In this document: piece after piece, positions 1 to 6,262 of the stretch
How positions within the stretch are numbered: position 1 is the first letter of the stretch
Layout: each line of letters starts with the position of its first letter
The notes under the pieces: model-generated
Database searches by the model: none
What the model was told of the DNA's origin: nothing
The model's input: the letters and a program-made list of their open reading frames with translations, nothing else
NCBI GenBank assembly: GCA_937926325.1
Contig: CALAZQ010000043.1
Location: forward strand, 1-6,747
DNA: 6,747 bases
DNA from: an uncultured Planctomycetaceae bacterium
Lineage (GTDB): Bacteria; Planctomycetota; Planctomycetia; Pirellulales; UBA1268
Direction of reading: 5' to 3'
Position numbers and translations under genes: made by a program

Positions 1-2
1 AC

Positions 3-659
3 TCACTCGTCCTTGAGCAGATCCTTGAACACCTTGCGAACCTTGGCGACCTTCGGGGCGATCACGGCCTGGCAGTAGGGCTGATAGCCGTTGAGGGCGA
101 AGTAGTCCTGGTGATAGTCCTCAGCCGGATAGAAAACCGTCGCCGGTTCAAGCTTGGTCACGATCTTTGCCGGGAAGACCTTGGCCGCATTGAGCCTGAT
201 GATCACCTGCTGGGCAACCTTTTTCTGCTCTTCATCGTGATAGAAGATTGCTGAGCGGTACTGGGTGCCGACGTCGGCCCCCTGCCGATTGAGCGTGGTC
301 GGGTCGTGGGTGCTGAAAAAGATCTCCAGCAGCTTTTCATAGGGCACGACCGTCGGATCGTAGGTGATCTCCACCGCCTCGGCATGGCCGGTCAGCCCGC
401 TGCAGACCTGCTTGTAGGTCGGGTTTTCCACCTGGCCGCCGATGTAGCCGCTGACGACGCTTTCCACGCCCTTGATCTGGGCATAGACCGCCTCCGTACA
501 CCAAAAACAGCCGCCACCAAAGGTGGCCTTGGCTGTCGTCGCCGCTTCAGCAGCCTGCGTCTGTTCCGTCATGAGTCCTCCGACGAGGGTGAATGCGACT
601 AACAGGGCCGCTCTTCCACTGGCAAAACGATAGCGATTCAGAACCTTGCTGACAGTCAT
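3..659 (-). CDS. msrA: Exported peptide-methionine (S)-S-oxide reductase MsrA
   Basis: Reduces the S-epimer of methionine sulfoxide in oxidised proteins back to methionine. From the ATG at 659 the protein is 218 aa. Residues 1-39 look like a Sec signal peptide: a basic N-region, a hydrophobic core (about 17-30) and an A-x-A type cleavage site near residues 36-39. The enzyme would therefore work outside the cytoplasm. The MsrA fold follows from about residue 45: GGGCFWC gives catalytic Cys51 with Cys54 three residues on, then GYIGG (71-75), [12 protein letters not shown] (91-102), GTQYRSAIF (131-139), the DYHQDY segment (181-186) and [11 protein letters not shown] (194-204), whose Cys196 is a candidate recycling Cys. 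An in-frame TTG at 662 would add one residue, but the GGAGG at 666-670 is spaced better for the ATG. The gene follows the DNA glycosylase gene by 15 bases on the same strand, so an operon is likely. No MsrB domain is fused. The enzyme identity is secure; the export is a prediction. Confidence 0.96.
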   Translation of the reverse strand: MTVSKVLNRYRFASGRAALLVAFTLVGGLMTEQTQAAEAATTAKATFGGGCFWCTEAVYAQIKGVESVVSGYIGGQVENPTYKQVCSGLTGHAEAVEITYDPTVVPYEKLLEIFFSTHDPTTLNRQGADVGTQYRSAIFYHDEEQKKVAQQVIIRLNAAKVFPAKIVTKLEPATVFYPAEDYHQDYFALNGYQPYCQAVIAPKVAKVRKVFKDLLKDE

Positions 660-663
660 CAAA

Positions 664-670
664 CCCCTCC
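664..670 (-). promoter_or_regulatory. Ribosome binding site of msrA
   Basis: On the minus strand this reads GGAGGGG, with the GGAGG part (666-670) six bases before the ATG at 659. It decides the start in favour of that ATG over the TTG at 662. It lies in the 15-base gap after the glycosylase stop codon, so msrA can be translated from a shared transcript. Confidence 0.75.
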
Positions 671-674
671 GGCG

Positions 675-1331
675 TCAGGACGAATACCTGTTGTAGGGCT
701 GCTGGTGGGCAGTCGAGCGGTCTGCAAAGATCGACGGATCGACCACATACCGCAGCGGCTTTGCAGCCCACACTCCAGCATAGTCAACACCGATCCGCGG
801 CGTCCGCGCAATTCGGCGTCGGGGAACGCCGGGGCCCTGTTCCAGCCAGAGCCCGCTGGCGGGGGCCGCCGGCAGGCTGTCATGCCCGCGATTGACCGCC
901 AGTGCCTTGGTCAGCCGCCCCGGCCCCACCGCCTGCCCCGCTCCCCGGATCAGCACTGCCGCCGGCAGCCCCTCCCGGCCGGTGACGATGTTGAGCATCC
1001 AGTGCATGCCGTAGCAGAGGTAGACGTACCAGTGGCCGGCCGGGCCAAACATGCTGCGATTTCGTGCCGTCGGGCCGGTGCGGCCGTGGCAGGCGAGGTC
1101 CTGGGGGCCGAGGTAGGCCTCGGTTTCGAAAATGGCATGCCGCTCGATGCGGCCGGAGGGCCGGCGGACCACCAGCCAGCAGCCGAGCAATTCCCGGGCG
1201 ACCGAATCGGCCCGGCGGGCAAAGAATGCCGCCGGCAGCGGTTCTCCCGCTCCTTCACCCCCCGCGGGAACCGCCCCGCCTGCCCTGCGGGCCTTTCGTG
1301 AACCGGCCGTTTCTGTTCTTTTATGACCCAT
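675..1331 (-). CDS. 3-methyladenine DNA glycosylase, AAG/MPG family
   Basis: Base-excision repair enzyme that removes alkylated or deaminated purines such as 3-methyladenine and hypoxanthine. From the ATG at 1331 it is 218 aa. The AAG fold begins near residue 31 (L-P-A-A-F-F, then ELLGCWLVVRR). FETEAYLGPQD carries the probable catalytic Glu71, and Tyr73, His82, Tyr102, Tyr104 and Asn114 line up with human AAG Glu125, Tyr127, His136, Tyr157, Tyr159 and Asn169. AVLIRG (125-130) and the GPGRLTKALAVN segment (137-148) are also typical. Residues 1-30 form a basic, Gly/Ala-rich, probably disordered tail. The frame stays open up to 1520, but that would overlap the divergent desaturase gene; no ATG, GTG or TTG lies between 1331 and the fold, so 1331 is chosen. 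No good Shine-Dalgarno is visible there. It is the first gene of a likely two-gene unit with msrA, which together suggest a damage-repair pair. Confidence 0.92.
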   Translation of the reverse strand: MGHKRTETAGSRKARRAGGAVPAGGEGAGEPLPAAFFARRADSVARELLGCWLVVRRPSGRIERHAIFETEAYLGPQDLACHGRTGPTARNRSMFGPAGHWYVYLCYGMHWMLNIVTGREGLPAAVLIRGAGQAVGPGRLTKALAVNRGHDSLPAAPASGLWLEQGPGVPRRRIARTPRIGVDYAGVWAAKPLRYVVDPSIFADRSTAHQQPYNRYSS

Positions 1332-1416
1332 CAGACATGCCGCAGGTTGCCGCAACTGTCCCGTCGTCCGGCGAGACAACGCGATGACCGCTGCCTTCAG
1401 CCTGAAGGAATCTTCG
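1332..1416. promoter_or_regulatory. Divergent intergenic region between glycosylase and desaturase genes
   Basis: This 85-base spacer must hold the promoters for both divergent genes unless they start inside the coding regions. I see no convincing -35/-10 pair. It contains a direct repeat TGCCGCA at 1338-1344 and 1348-1354, starts 10 bases apart (about one helical turn). An inverted repeat GTTGC-C-GCAAC at 1346-1356 overlaps the second copy. Either could be a small operator, or chance in G+C-rich DNA. Confidence 0.4.
1405..1409 (+). promoter_or_regulatory. Ribosome binding site deciding the desaturase start
   Basis: AAGGA lies seven bases before the ATG at 1417. The earlier in-frame ATG at 1384 has no comparable motif, so 1417 is the preferred start. 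Confidence 0.65.
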
Positions 1417-2520
1417 ATGCAAGGAACGCTGTCTGCCGGTAGTGATCCGGCCGAACCGCTGTCGCCCCCAGACGCCGCTGCCGTCCCGGCCTGGATCCGC
1501 GATGCCCGCCAGAGCATCAAGCAGGCTGGGACCGACTTTTTCAGGGTCTCGCCGCTCCGCTACTGGACCGACTTTCTGGTCAGCCTGGTGCTCGCCTACG
1601 GGGCTGCCACAGTCTACCTGCTGGCACCCCTCGGATCCTGGCAGCAGCTGGTCGCCTTTCCGATTGCCGTCTTCTGGCTCTACCGGCTGGGGTCGCTGAT
1701 CCACGAGGTCTGCCACCTCGGGGCCCACGAGATGCGAGTCTTCAAGGTGACCTGGAATCTGCTGGTCGGCGTCTTCACGCTGACGCCATCCCCCTTCTTC
1801 ACCCGGCACCATCGCGACCATCACAGCCAGCGGATGTATGGCACGCCGGAGGATCCTGAGTATGTCGCCAATGTGCTCGAGGCGGGCAACTGGAAGAGTG
1901 CCGTCGGCTATGGCCTGTTCATGCTCGCCTTCCCGATCCTCGTCTTTCTGCGATTTCTCTTGGCCCCCCTGTCGTTTCTGCACCCGCGGCTGCGGCAGTT
2001 TGTGCTGGAGCGGGGCAGCTCGCTGACCCTCAACCTCCGCTATCACCGGCAGATCACCCCCTTTGACCGCCGGGTGATCACGGTGCTGGAACTGCTCTGC
2101 TTCGTGCGGGCCGCAGCGATTCCGCTGGCTGTCTTCACCGGGGCGGCGCCGCTCAGTCGGATTCCCCTCCTCTATGCCCTCGGCCTGACCACCCTGGTGA
2201 TGAACCAGATGCGGCAACTCGCCGACCACCATTTTGAGGGCGACGGCAGCCGCAGCAACGTCGAAGCCCACATTCTCGATTCCTGCAACTACTCGGGCAA
2301 CGATCCGCTGACGCTGCTCTTCTTCCCGTTCTCGATTCGTTACCACGCCCTCCACCACCTGTTTCCGTCGCTGCCCTACCACAACCTTGCCGCCGCTCAT
2401 GCGTATCTGACCGAGCACCTCCCCGCAGACTCTCCCTACCACGGCCTCGACCAGCCCGGCTGGTGGCCGGTGGCCAAACGGACGATTTTTGGTGGCGGCC
2501 GGCCGGCAGCGGCTGCCTAG
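1417..2520 (+). CDS. Membrane fatty acid desaturase-like di-iron protein
   Basis: Member of the membrane-bound FA_desaturase superfamily (PF00487 type), which inserts double bonds or hydroxyls into acyl chains or related lipids using a di-iron centre and O2. From ATG 1417 it is 367 aa; the alternative ATG at 1384 would add 11. Counting from 1417, the His clusters are H96-E-V-C-H100 with H104, then H131-H132-R-D-H135-H136, and H310-A-L-H313-H314 followed by a second PYHNL His. A further pair, H271-H272 (in LADHHFEG), may also bind iron. Hydrophobic stretches near residues 52-70, 77-94, about 116-124, 164-186 and 235-262 fit membrane hairpins around these cytosolic clusters. The tail is short and shows no fused cytochrome b5 or ferredoxin domain, so an external electron donor is needed. 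It is divergent from the glycosylase, with ychF 52 bases downstream. Substrate and regiochemistry cannot be read from sequence; a carotenoid or sphingolipid substrate remains possible. Confidence 0.88.
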   Translation: MQGTLSAGSDPAEPLSPPDAAAVPAWIRDARQSIKQAGTDFFRVSPLRYWTDFLVSLVLAYGAATVYLLAPLGSWQQLVAFPIAVFWLYRLGSLIHEVCHLGAHEMRVFKVTWNLLVGVFTLTPSPFFTRHHRDHHSQRMYGTPEDPEYVANVLEAGNWKSAVGYGLFMLAFPILVFLRFLLAPLSFLHPRLRQFVLERGSSLTLNLRYHRQITPFDRRVITVLELLCFVRAAAIPLAVFTGAAPLSRIPLLYALGLTTLVMNQMRQLADHHFEGDGSRSNVEAHILDSCNYSGNDPLTLLFFPFSIRYHALHHLFPSLPYHNLAAAHAYLTEHLPADSPYHGLDQPGWWPVAKRTIFGGGRPAAAA

Positions 2521-2562
2521 GGTTTGGTGCGAAAGCGATTCGTTCGAAGCAGGGAATTACCC

Positions 2563-2567
2563 AAGGA
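2563..2567 (+). promoter_or_regulatory. Ribosome binding site of ychF
   Basis: AAGGA five bases before the ATG at 2573. It supports this start over the TTG at 2489, which would put the start inside the desaturase gene and add 28 residues unlike the family. The 52-base spacer 2521-2572 shows no clear terminator, so ychF may be read through from the desaturase gene. Confidence 0.7.
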
Positions 2568-2572
2568 ATCAG

Positions 2573-3664
2573 ATGGAAGCAGGGATTGTCGGGCTGCCCA
2601 ACGTCGGCAAAAGCACGCTGTTTAATGCGCTGACGATGTCGGCGGCCGCCCAGAGCGCGAACTATCCGTTCTGCACCATCGAGCCGAACGAAGGCATGGT
2701 GAGCGTGCCCGATGCCAGGCTCGATCGGATCACGGCAAAGATCACCACCCAGAAGGTGATCCCGGCGGCGCTGAAACTGGTCGACATCGCCGGCATCGTG
2801 AAGGGGGCCAGCGAAGGCCAGGGCCTCGGGAACAAGTTTCTCTCGCACATCCGCGAGGTTGACGCGATCCTGCAGGTCGTCCGCTGCTTTGACGACCCCG
2901 ACGTGATTCACGTTGCCGGCACGGTCGATCCGGTCGCCGACATGGAGACGATCGAACTGGAACTGTTGCTAGCCGATCTGCAGCACCTGGAAAACCTGCT
3001 GCCGAAGGCTGAGCGGAACGCCCGTAGCCAAGACAAAGAGGCCAAGGCCAAGCTCGAGGTACTGAAAAAGTGCCAGGCCCATCTCGCCGCCGAGCAGCCG
3101 ATCCGCACGCTCGAACTGACGCCGGCCGAGCAGAAGTCGATCAAGGAACTCGGGCTGCTGTCGGCCAAGCCGATCCTCTACGTCGCCAATGTCGATGAGA
3201 CCGATCTGGCCGGCAGCGGTCCCCTGGTCGAACAGGTCCGCCAGGCTGCGGCCGCCTCGGGGGCCGACGTGGTCACCGTCTGCGCGAAGCTCGAGGCTGA
3301 GCTTGCCGAACTCGACGAGGCCGACCGGGCCGAGATGCTCGCCGACGTCGGCCTGACGGAACCGGCGCTCGGCGTGCTGGCCCGGGGCGCCTACAAGACC
3401 CTCGGCCTGCAGAGCTTTTTCACGGCTGGTGAGAAGGAGGTTCGGGCCTGGACCGTATCGGTCGGGGCGACCGCCCCGCAGGCGGCCGGCGTGATCCACA
3501 CCGACTTTGAAAAGGGCTTCATCCGGGCCGAGATCTATTCAGTTGAAGACCTCGAGGCCCTCGGCAGCGAAAAGGAAATCAGGGCCGCCGGCAAACTGCG
3601 AGTGGAAGGCAAGGAGTACGTCATGCACGACGGCGACGTCTGCCACTTCCTGTTCAACCGCTAA
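2573..3664 (+). CDS. ychF: Ribosome-binding ATPase/GTPase YchF (Obg/OLA1 family)
   Basis: Translation-associated P-loop NTPase of the Obg family; characterised YchF/OLA1 proteins bind ribosomes, prefer ATP over GTP and are linked to stress responses. The product is 363 aa, the usual bacterial length. G1 is GLPNVGKS at 7-14, and G3 is DIAG at 71-74. The following GLG (84-86) places a hydrophobic residue where Ras-like enzymes have catalytic Gln. G4 is the YchF-specific NVDE (206-209) instead of NKxD, which underlies ATP use. His113 lies in the conserved VIHVAG segment. A charged helical region at about 125-190 is the coiled-coil insertion. The TGS-type C-terminal domain begins near 278, with [21 protein letters not shown] and the [12 protein letters not shown] block, ending in FLFNR. 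The gene is complete with no missing motif. It follows the desaturase gene by 52 bases and its last 11 bases overlap the end of the convergent oxidase subunit gene. Confidence 0.98.
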   Translation: MEAGIVGLPNVGKSTLFNALTMSAAAQSANYPFCTIEPNEGMVSVPDARLDRITAKITTQKVIPAALKLVDIAGIVKGASEGQGLGNKFLSHIREVDAILQVVRCFDDPDVIHVAGTVDPVADMETIELELLLADLQHLENLLPKAERNARSQDKEAKAKLEVLKKCQAHLAAEQPIRTLELTPAEQKSIKELGLLSAKPILYVANVDETDLAGSGPLVEQVRQAAAASGADVVTVCAKLEAELAELDEADRAEMLADVGLTEPALGVLARGAYKTLGLQSFFTAGEKEVRAWTVSVGATAPQAAGVIHTDFEKGFIRAEIYSVEDLEALGSEKEIRAAGKLRVEGKEYVMHDGDVCHFLFNR

Positions 3665-4757
3665 CGAGCCCCCGCCGTACTGCAGCCACGCTCCAGCTGA
3701 TTGCAGCGACACTGAGCGTGGCAAAGATGAGAAACACCGGCAGGCCGCCGATGCCGGCCGCCCGCTCATGCTGCGGCAGCAGGGCTTCGAGATCGACGGC
3801 CTCAAGCCGGATCACCTCCCGAACGGCAAGCAAGCCGGCCAGCCCCAGCAGCCAGCCGGCGGTGAGCAGCCCGGCCAGGGGCCTGCCGAGTCGGCCAGCC
3901 CGGAGGGCAAGCCCCCAGACCGCTGCCTGCAGACAAAACCCGAGGCCCAGCGCCAGCAGCCACCAGCCCCCAAGCGGTCCCGTCACCGCCGCCCGGGTCT
4001 CGACCGGAAGGGTGATGGCATAGGCGATCAACGCGACTGTTCCGCCGAGCAGCCCGGCCAGGCCCATCACCGCAAGCCGCTGGACCGGGGCCAGCCCGAG
4101 CACCCGGGAGGACTCAGCGGCCGGCCGGTCGAGCGGCTCCCCGACCAGCCAGCCCTGCCAGAACAGCTCGATGGCCAACGTCGGAAAGGCCAACAGGAAC
4201 CAGGCGGCCAGCCGGGGCAGCAGGCCGGCAGTCGCATACCGCAGTTCTCCCGCGGCATACAGTGCGGCCCAGGCCTGTTGATCGAGTGACAGCAGATGGT
4301 TCTCGGTCCAGCTCCAGGCGATGAAGCCAAAGCCGGCAAAGGCCAGCCAGGTGACGACAACCCGCCAGCCCCAGGCCCGGCGGCTGATCCAGGACGACTT
4401 CTGCAGGTAGAGCAGATAAAAGCAGACCAGCAGCACCGGCAGGATTGCCATCCAGCGGTGGGAAAGCAGCAGGTTGGCCGTGTAGAACTCCCGCTGATAA
4501 AGAATCTGGAGAAACAGCAGCGGGGCGACACCGGCGGTGATCGCCAGGCCCGTGGCGAACGGCAGCCAGTCGGCCAGCCGTTGCTGCCAGCCGCAGTCAG
4601 CCGCCCGCTGCCGGCCGAAGAGCCGGCCACAGGCGAGATAGGCCGTCCCGGCCAGCACATAGTGCATGAAGATCATGTGGACCAGCAGCGTGGCCACCAG
4701 CAGCACCAGATAGAGCTGCGTCGCCGCCGGAAATCCAAACGGAAAAGGCAGGCTCAT
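3654..4757 (-). CDS. CydA-like paralogue, second subunit of a bd-type oxidase-like complex
   Basis: A 367-aa integral membrane protein with about nine predicted helices (near 15-45, 67-87, 100-117, 132-150, 182-200, 228-250, 264-285, 292-312, 338-360). It sits where cydB would be expected but does not resemble CydB. It instead lines up by eye with its upstream partner: His27 in TM1 (LVHMIFMH) matches partner His28, [15 protein letters not shown] (68-82) resembles the GAVTGVAMWF segment, and [16 protein letters not shown] (312-327) matches VREGVRKPFTVRQYLY there. Glu314 corresponds to CydA Glu445. Glu90 lies in the polar QILYQREFY stretch. No CxxCH motif is present. The ATGA overlap with the upstream stop (4754-4757) implies translational coupling and a common complex. 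The 3' end overlaps ychF by 11 bases. The homology is read by eye at low identity; the function as a haem-binding or structural partner is inferred. Confidence 0.72.
   Translation of the reverse strand: MSLPFPFGFPAATQLYLVLLVATLLVHMIFMHYVLAGTAYLACGRLFGRQRAADCGWQQRLADWLPFATGLAITAGVAPLLFLQILYQREFYTANLLLSHRWMAILPVLLVCFYLLYLQKSSWISRRAWGWRVVVTWLAFAGFGFIAWSWTENHLLSLDQQAWAALYAAGELRYATAGLLPRLAAWFLLAFPTLAIELFWQGWLVGEPLDRPAAESSRVLGLAPVQRLAVMGLAGLLGGTVALIAYAITLPVETRAAVTGPLGGWWLLALGLGFCLQAAVWGLALRAGRLGRPLAGLLTAGWLLGLAGLLAVREVIRLEAVDLEALLPQHERAAGIGGLPVFLIFATLSVAAISWSVAAVRRGLVSG
3685..3722. repeat. 9-bp inverted repeat near the convergent gene ends
   Basis: GCCACGCTC (3685-3693) and GAGCGTGGC (3714-3722) are a perfect inverted repeat around a 20-base loop. 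The loop itself can form GCTG-attg-CAGC. It starts 21 bases after the ychF stop and lies in the last codons of the opposite gene. Neither side is followed by a T-tract, so it is not a classic intrinsic terminator, but it could pause transcription or protect the 3' end of ychF mRNA. Confidence 0.4.
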
Positions 4758-6196
4758 CGCAGCGGGCTCCCAGCTGCCGCCAGTTCCGCAGCAGCGGCAG
4801 CAGCGAGTTCATAGCCCGGGCCGGTACCAGCCTCATCCAGCCAGCGGGCAATCTGCTGTCTGACCGCCGGATCGTTCGACGGCTGCCACTGCGGCGGCCG
4901 GCCCGCCTCGACCCAGGTGACCAGTTGCACGATCGCCTCGAGCTCTTCCGGCGTGCCGGCGAAGGGGGGCATGAAGGGCTTGGTCCGCTGCAGCTGCGCG
5001 ATGTTGAGCCGCTTCTGATCGATCGACCAGTGGGCAGCGAGTTCCGGCACTGCATTGACACCCTCGAGCGTGTGGCAGACCGAGCACTGGACCCGGAAGG
5101 CCTTCGCCCCGAGCTTTAGCTGCGGCGTGGGATAGGCCTCAGCATCCCGCAGCGGATAGGGATCGTCGGTGGTGCAGCCGCGGCGGCGGAGATCGGCCAC
5201 CGCGTCGGGTGGAATCGCATTGGAGTAGAGATACTGCCGCACGGTGAAGGGCTTGCGAACCCCCTCCCGCACGAACTCGCCGCCGGCGGTGGCCACGAAG
5301 GCCAACGCCAGCAGCAGCGTCGAAGTGGCCCCGTTGATGAACAGCCGCTGCCGCAGGATCGCCACCACCGCATAGAGGCCGACCAGCAGCGAGCAGCCGA
5401 CCGCCATCGTCAGGAACATCGTCATCGGCACGCTGCCGCCGGTGGCCCAGCCACGGCTGTCGGCTGGCATGGTGGCAAAGTACCAGACGCCCAGCAGCGG
5501 CATGGCGAGCATGAAGATCAGCGGCCGGGCACAGACGCCAATCAGCTTTGCCTTTTCTTCCCGACTGAAGGCGGGGACGGCATTGATCAGCACGCAGGCA
5601 GCCAGGCTGGCCGTCGCCGCCGACGTGATCGTGCGGAAGATCAGCGAGGGCCAGAAGCCGGGGTTGAAGAAGCCATCCCAGACATAGCGGCTTTCCAGCC
5701 AGGCCCCCGGGGTCAGCTGCCAGGTGAGGATGCCATTGATCCAGAACAGGCTCATCCAGGCGGCAAAGGCATAGAGCACAAGCAGGCTCAGCCGCGTCCG
5801 GTCGGGCAGCCGGCTGCCGTACCGATAGAACAGATAGCCGGCGACCACCTCGAGGCAGAAAAAGCTCCATTCGGTGGCCCAGACCCAGTGAAACTCGCCG
5901 ACCATGACGCCGATGGTCTGGGGGCTGATCTGGATTGAGGTGAACCACATCGCCACGCCGGTGACCGCTCCGACCACGAAACTGATCAGCACCAGCACCC
6001 GGAAATAGCCGTCGATGAACCGGCGTCCGTGAACGCACTGCCCCCGCATGTCGAGCCACTGCAGGTAGGCCAGCAGCATGCCGCCGCCGATGGCGAACTG
6101 GGCGATGAACACGTGAAAGATGCCGAGGCCGCCGATGACCAGGCCCTTCATCAGCGGGCCGAGATCGACGACTGGATAGGGGATCAGCGGTGTCAT
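4754..6196 (-). CDS. CydA-like bd-type oxidase subunit with fused C-terminal cytochrome c
   Basis: A 480-aa membrane protein in two parts. Residues 1-325 carry about eight helices in CydA order: TM1 with His28 (matches CydA His19), GAVTGVAMWF (76-85), HWVWATEWSFFCLE with Glu109 and Glu116 (near CydA Glu99/Glu107), and EFVREGVRKPF with Glu311 and Arg314 (CydA Glu445/Arg448). These are the ligands and lining of the oxygen-reducing haem site. Residues about 357-455 are a class I cytochrome c: CSVCH (371-375) binds haem and Met409 in FMPPFAG is the likely axial ligand. An Ala-rich tail follows. The long quinol-binding Q loop of CydA is absent, and Arg188 stands where the low-spin haem b558 His186 should be; Met264 may match Met393. 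Likely role: O2 reduction fed through the c haem, a family type known in the superfamily. The ATG at 6196 has AGGAG (6205-6209) eight bases upstream. It is coupled to the next gene by ATGA. Actual oxidase activity is inference. Confidence 0.85.
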   Translation of the reverse strand: MTPLIPYPVVDLGPLMKGLVIGGLGIFHVFIAQFAIGGGMLLAYLQWLDMRGQCVHGRRFIDGYFRVLVLISFVVGAVTGVAMWFTSIQISPQTIGVMVGEFHWVWATEWSFFCLEVVAGYLFYRYGSRLPDRTRLSLLVLYAFAAWMSLFWINGILTWQLTPGAWLESRYVWDGFFNPGFWPSLIFRTITSAATASLAACVLINAVPAFSREEKAKLIGVCARPLIFMLAMPLLGVWYFATMPADSRGWATGGSVPMTMFLTMAVGCSLLVGLYAVVAILRQRLFINGATSTLLLALAFVATAGGEFVREGVRKPFTVRQYLYSNAIPPDAVADLRRRGCTTDDPYPLRDAEAYPTPQLKLGAKAFRVQCSVCHTLEGVNAVPELAAHWSIDQKRLNIAQLQRTKPFMPPFAGTPEELEAIVQLVTWVEAGRPPQWQPSNDPAVRQQIARWLDEAGTGPGYELAAAAAAELAAAGSPLR

Positions 6197-6204
6197 CGCG
6201 GTCG

Positions 6205-6209
6205 CTCCT
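6205..6209 (-). promoter_or_regulatory. Ribosome binding site of the CydA-like cytochrome c gene
   Basis: AGGAG on the minus strand, eight bases before the ATG at 6196. It supports that start and the reading of MTPLIPYPVV as the true N-terminus. Confidence 0.65.
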
Positions 6210-6232
6210 GCAGGCTGCGGACTCGTGGTGCG

Positions 6233-6252
6233 AAAAGCGGCCGGCCGCCGCT
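6233..6252 (-). terminator. Candidate intrinsic terminator after the RND permease gene
   Basis: Read on the minus strand, AGCGGC-GGCCG-GCCGCT forms a perfect 6-bp, almost all G+C stem with a 5-base loop. The stem is followed by TTT (four T's in a row counting the last stem base), and begins 10 bases after the permease TAA stop at 6263-6265. The stem is short and the T-tract weak, so termination may be partial. If it works, the oxidase pair needs its own promoter, and only about 36 bases lie between the hairpin and its start codon. Confidence 0.45.
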
Positions 6253-6262
6253 CGCTTCCAGT

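Noticed and set aside
1332..1520. N-terminal extension of the DNA glycosylase up to 1520
   Set aside because: It would overlap the divergent desaturase gene by about 100 bases, and the extra 63 residues do not resemble the family, whose fold begins after the Met at 1331.
1321..2442. A 373-codon open frame on the minus strand opposite the desaturase gene
   Set aside because: It is a shadow of high G+C coding DNA: composition is rich in Q, E, R and G without any domain, and the plus strand carries a clear desaturase with His boxes.
2489..2572. Extension of ychF to a TTG at 2489
   Set aside because: The family starts directly with [14 protein letters not shown], and AAGGA precedes the ATG at 2573.
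3507..4289. A 260-codon plus-strand open frame across the ychF end and the oxidase subunit gene
   Set aside because: It is dominated by P, Q, G and R with no domain and lies antisense to a convincing membrane protein and out of frame with ychF.
3654..4757. Calling the second oxidase gene cydB
   Set aside because: Only its position suggests CydB. TM1, the T-G-x-A-I-T segment and the V-R-E-V-I-R motif align with CydA-like proteins instead.
5139..6059. A 306-codon minus-strand open frame within the CydA-like gene
   Set aside because: It is a frame-shifted shadow rich in R, H, A and G; the overlapping 480-codon frame contains all recognisable helices and the CSVCH motif.
6237..6248. 12-bp perfect palindrome GCGGCCGGCCGC as a protein-binding operator
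   Set aside because: It overlaps the candidate terminator stem, and similar GGCCGGCC runs occur in coding DNA of this window (for example near 2497-2506), so base composition explains it.
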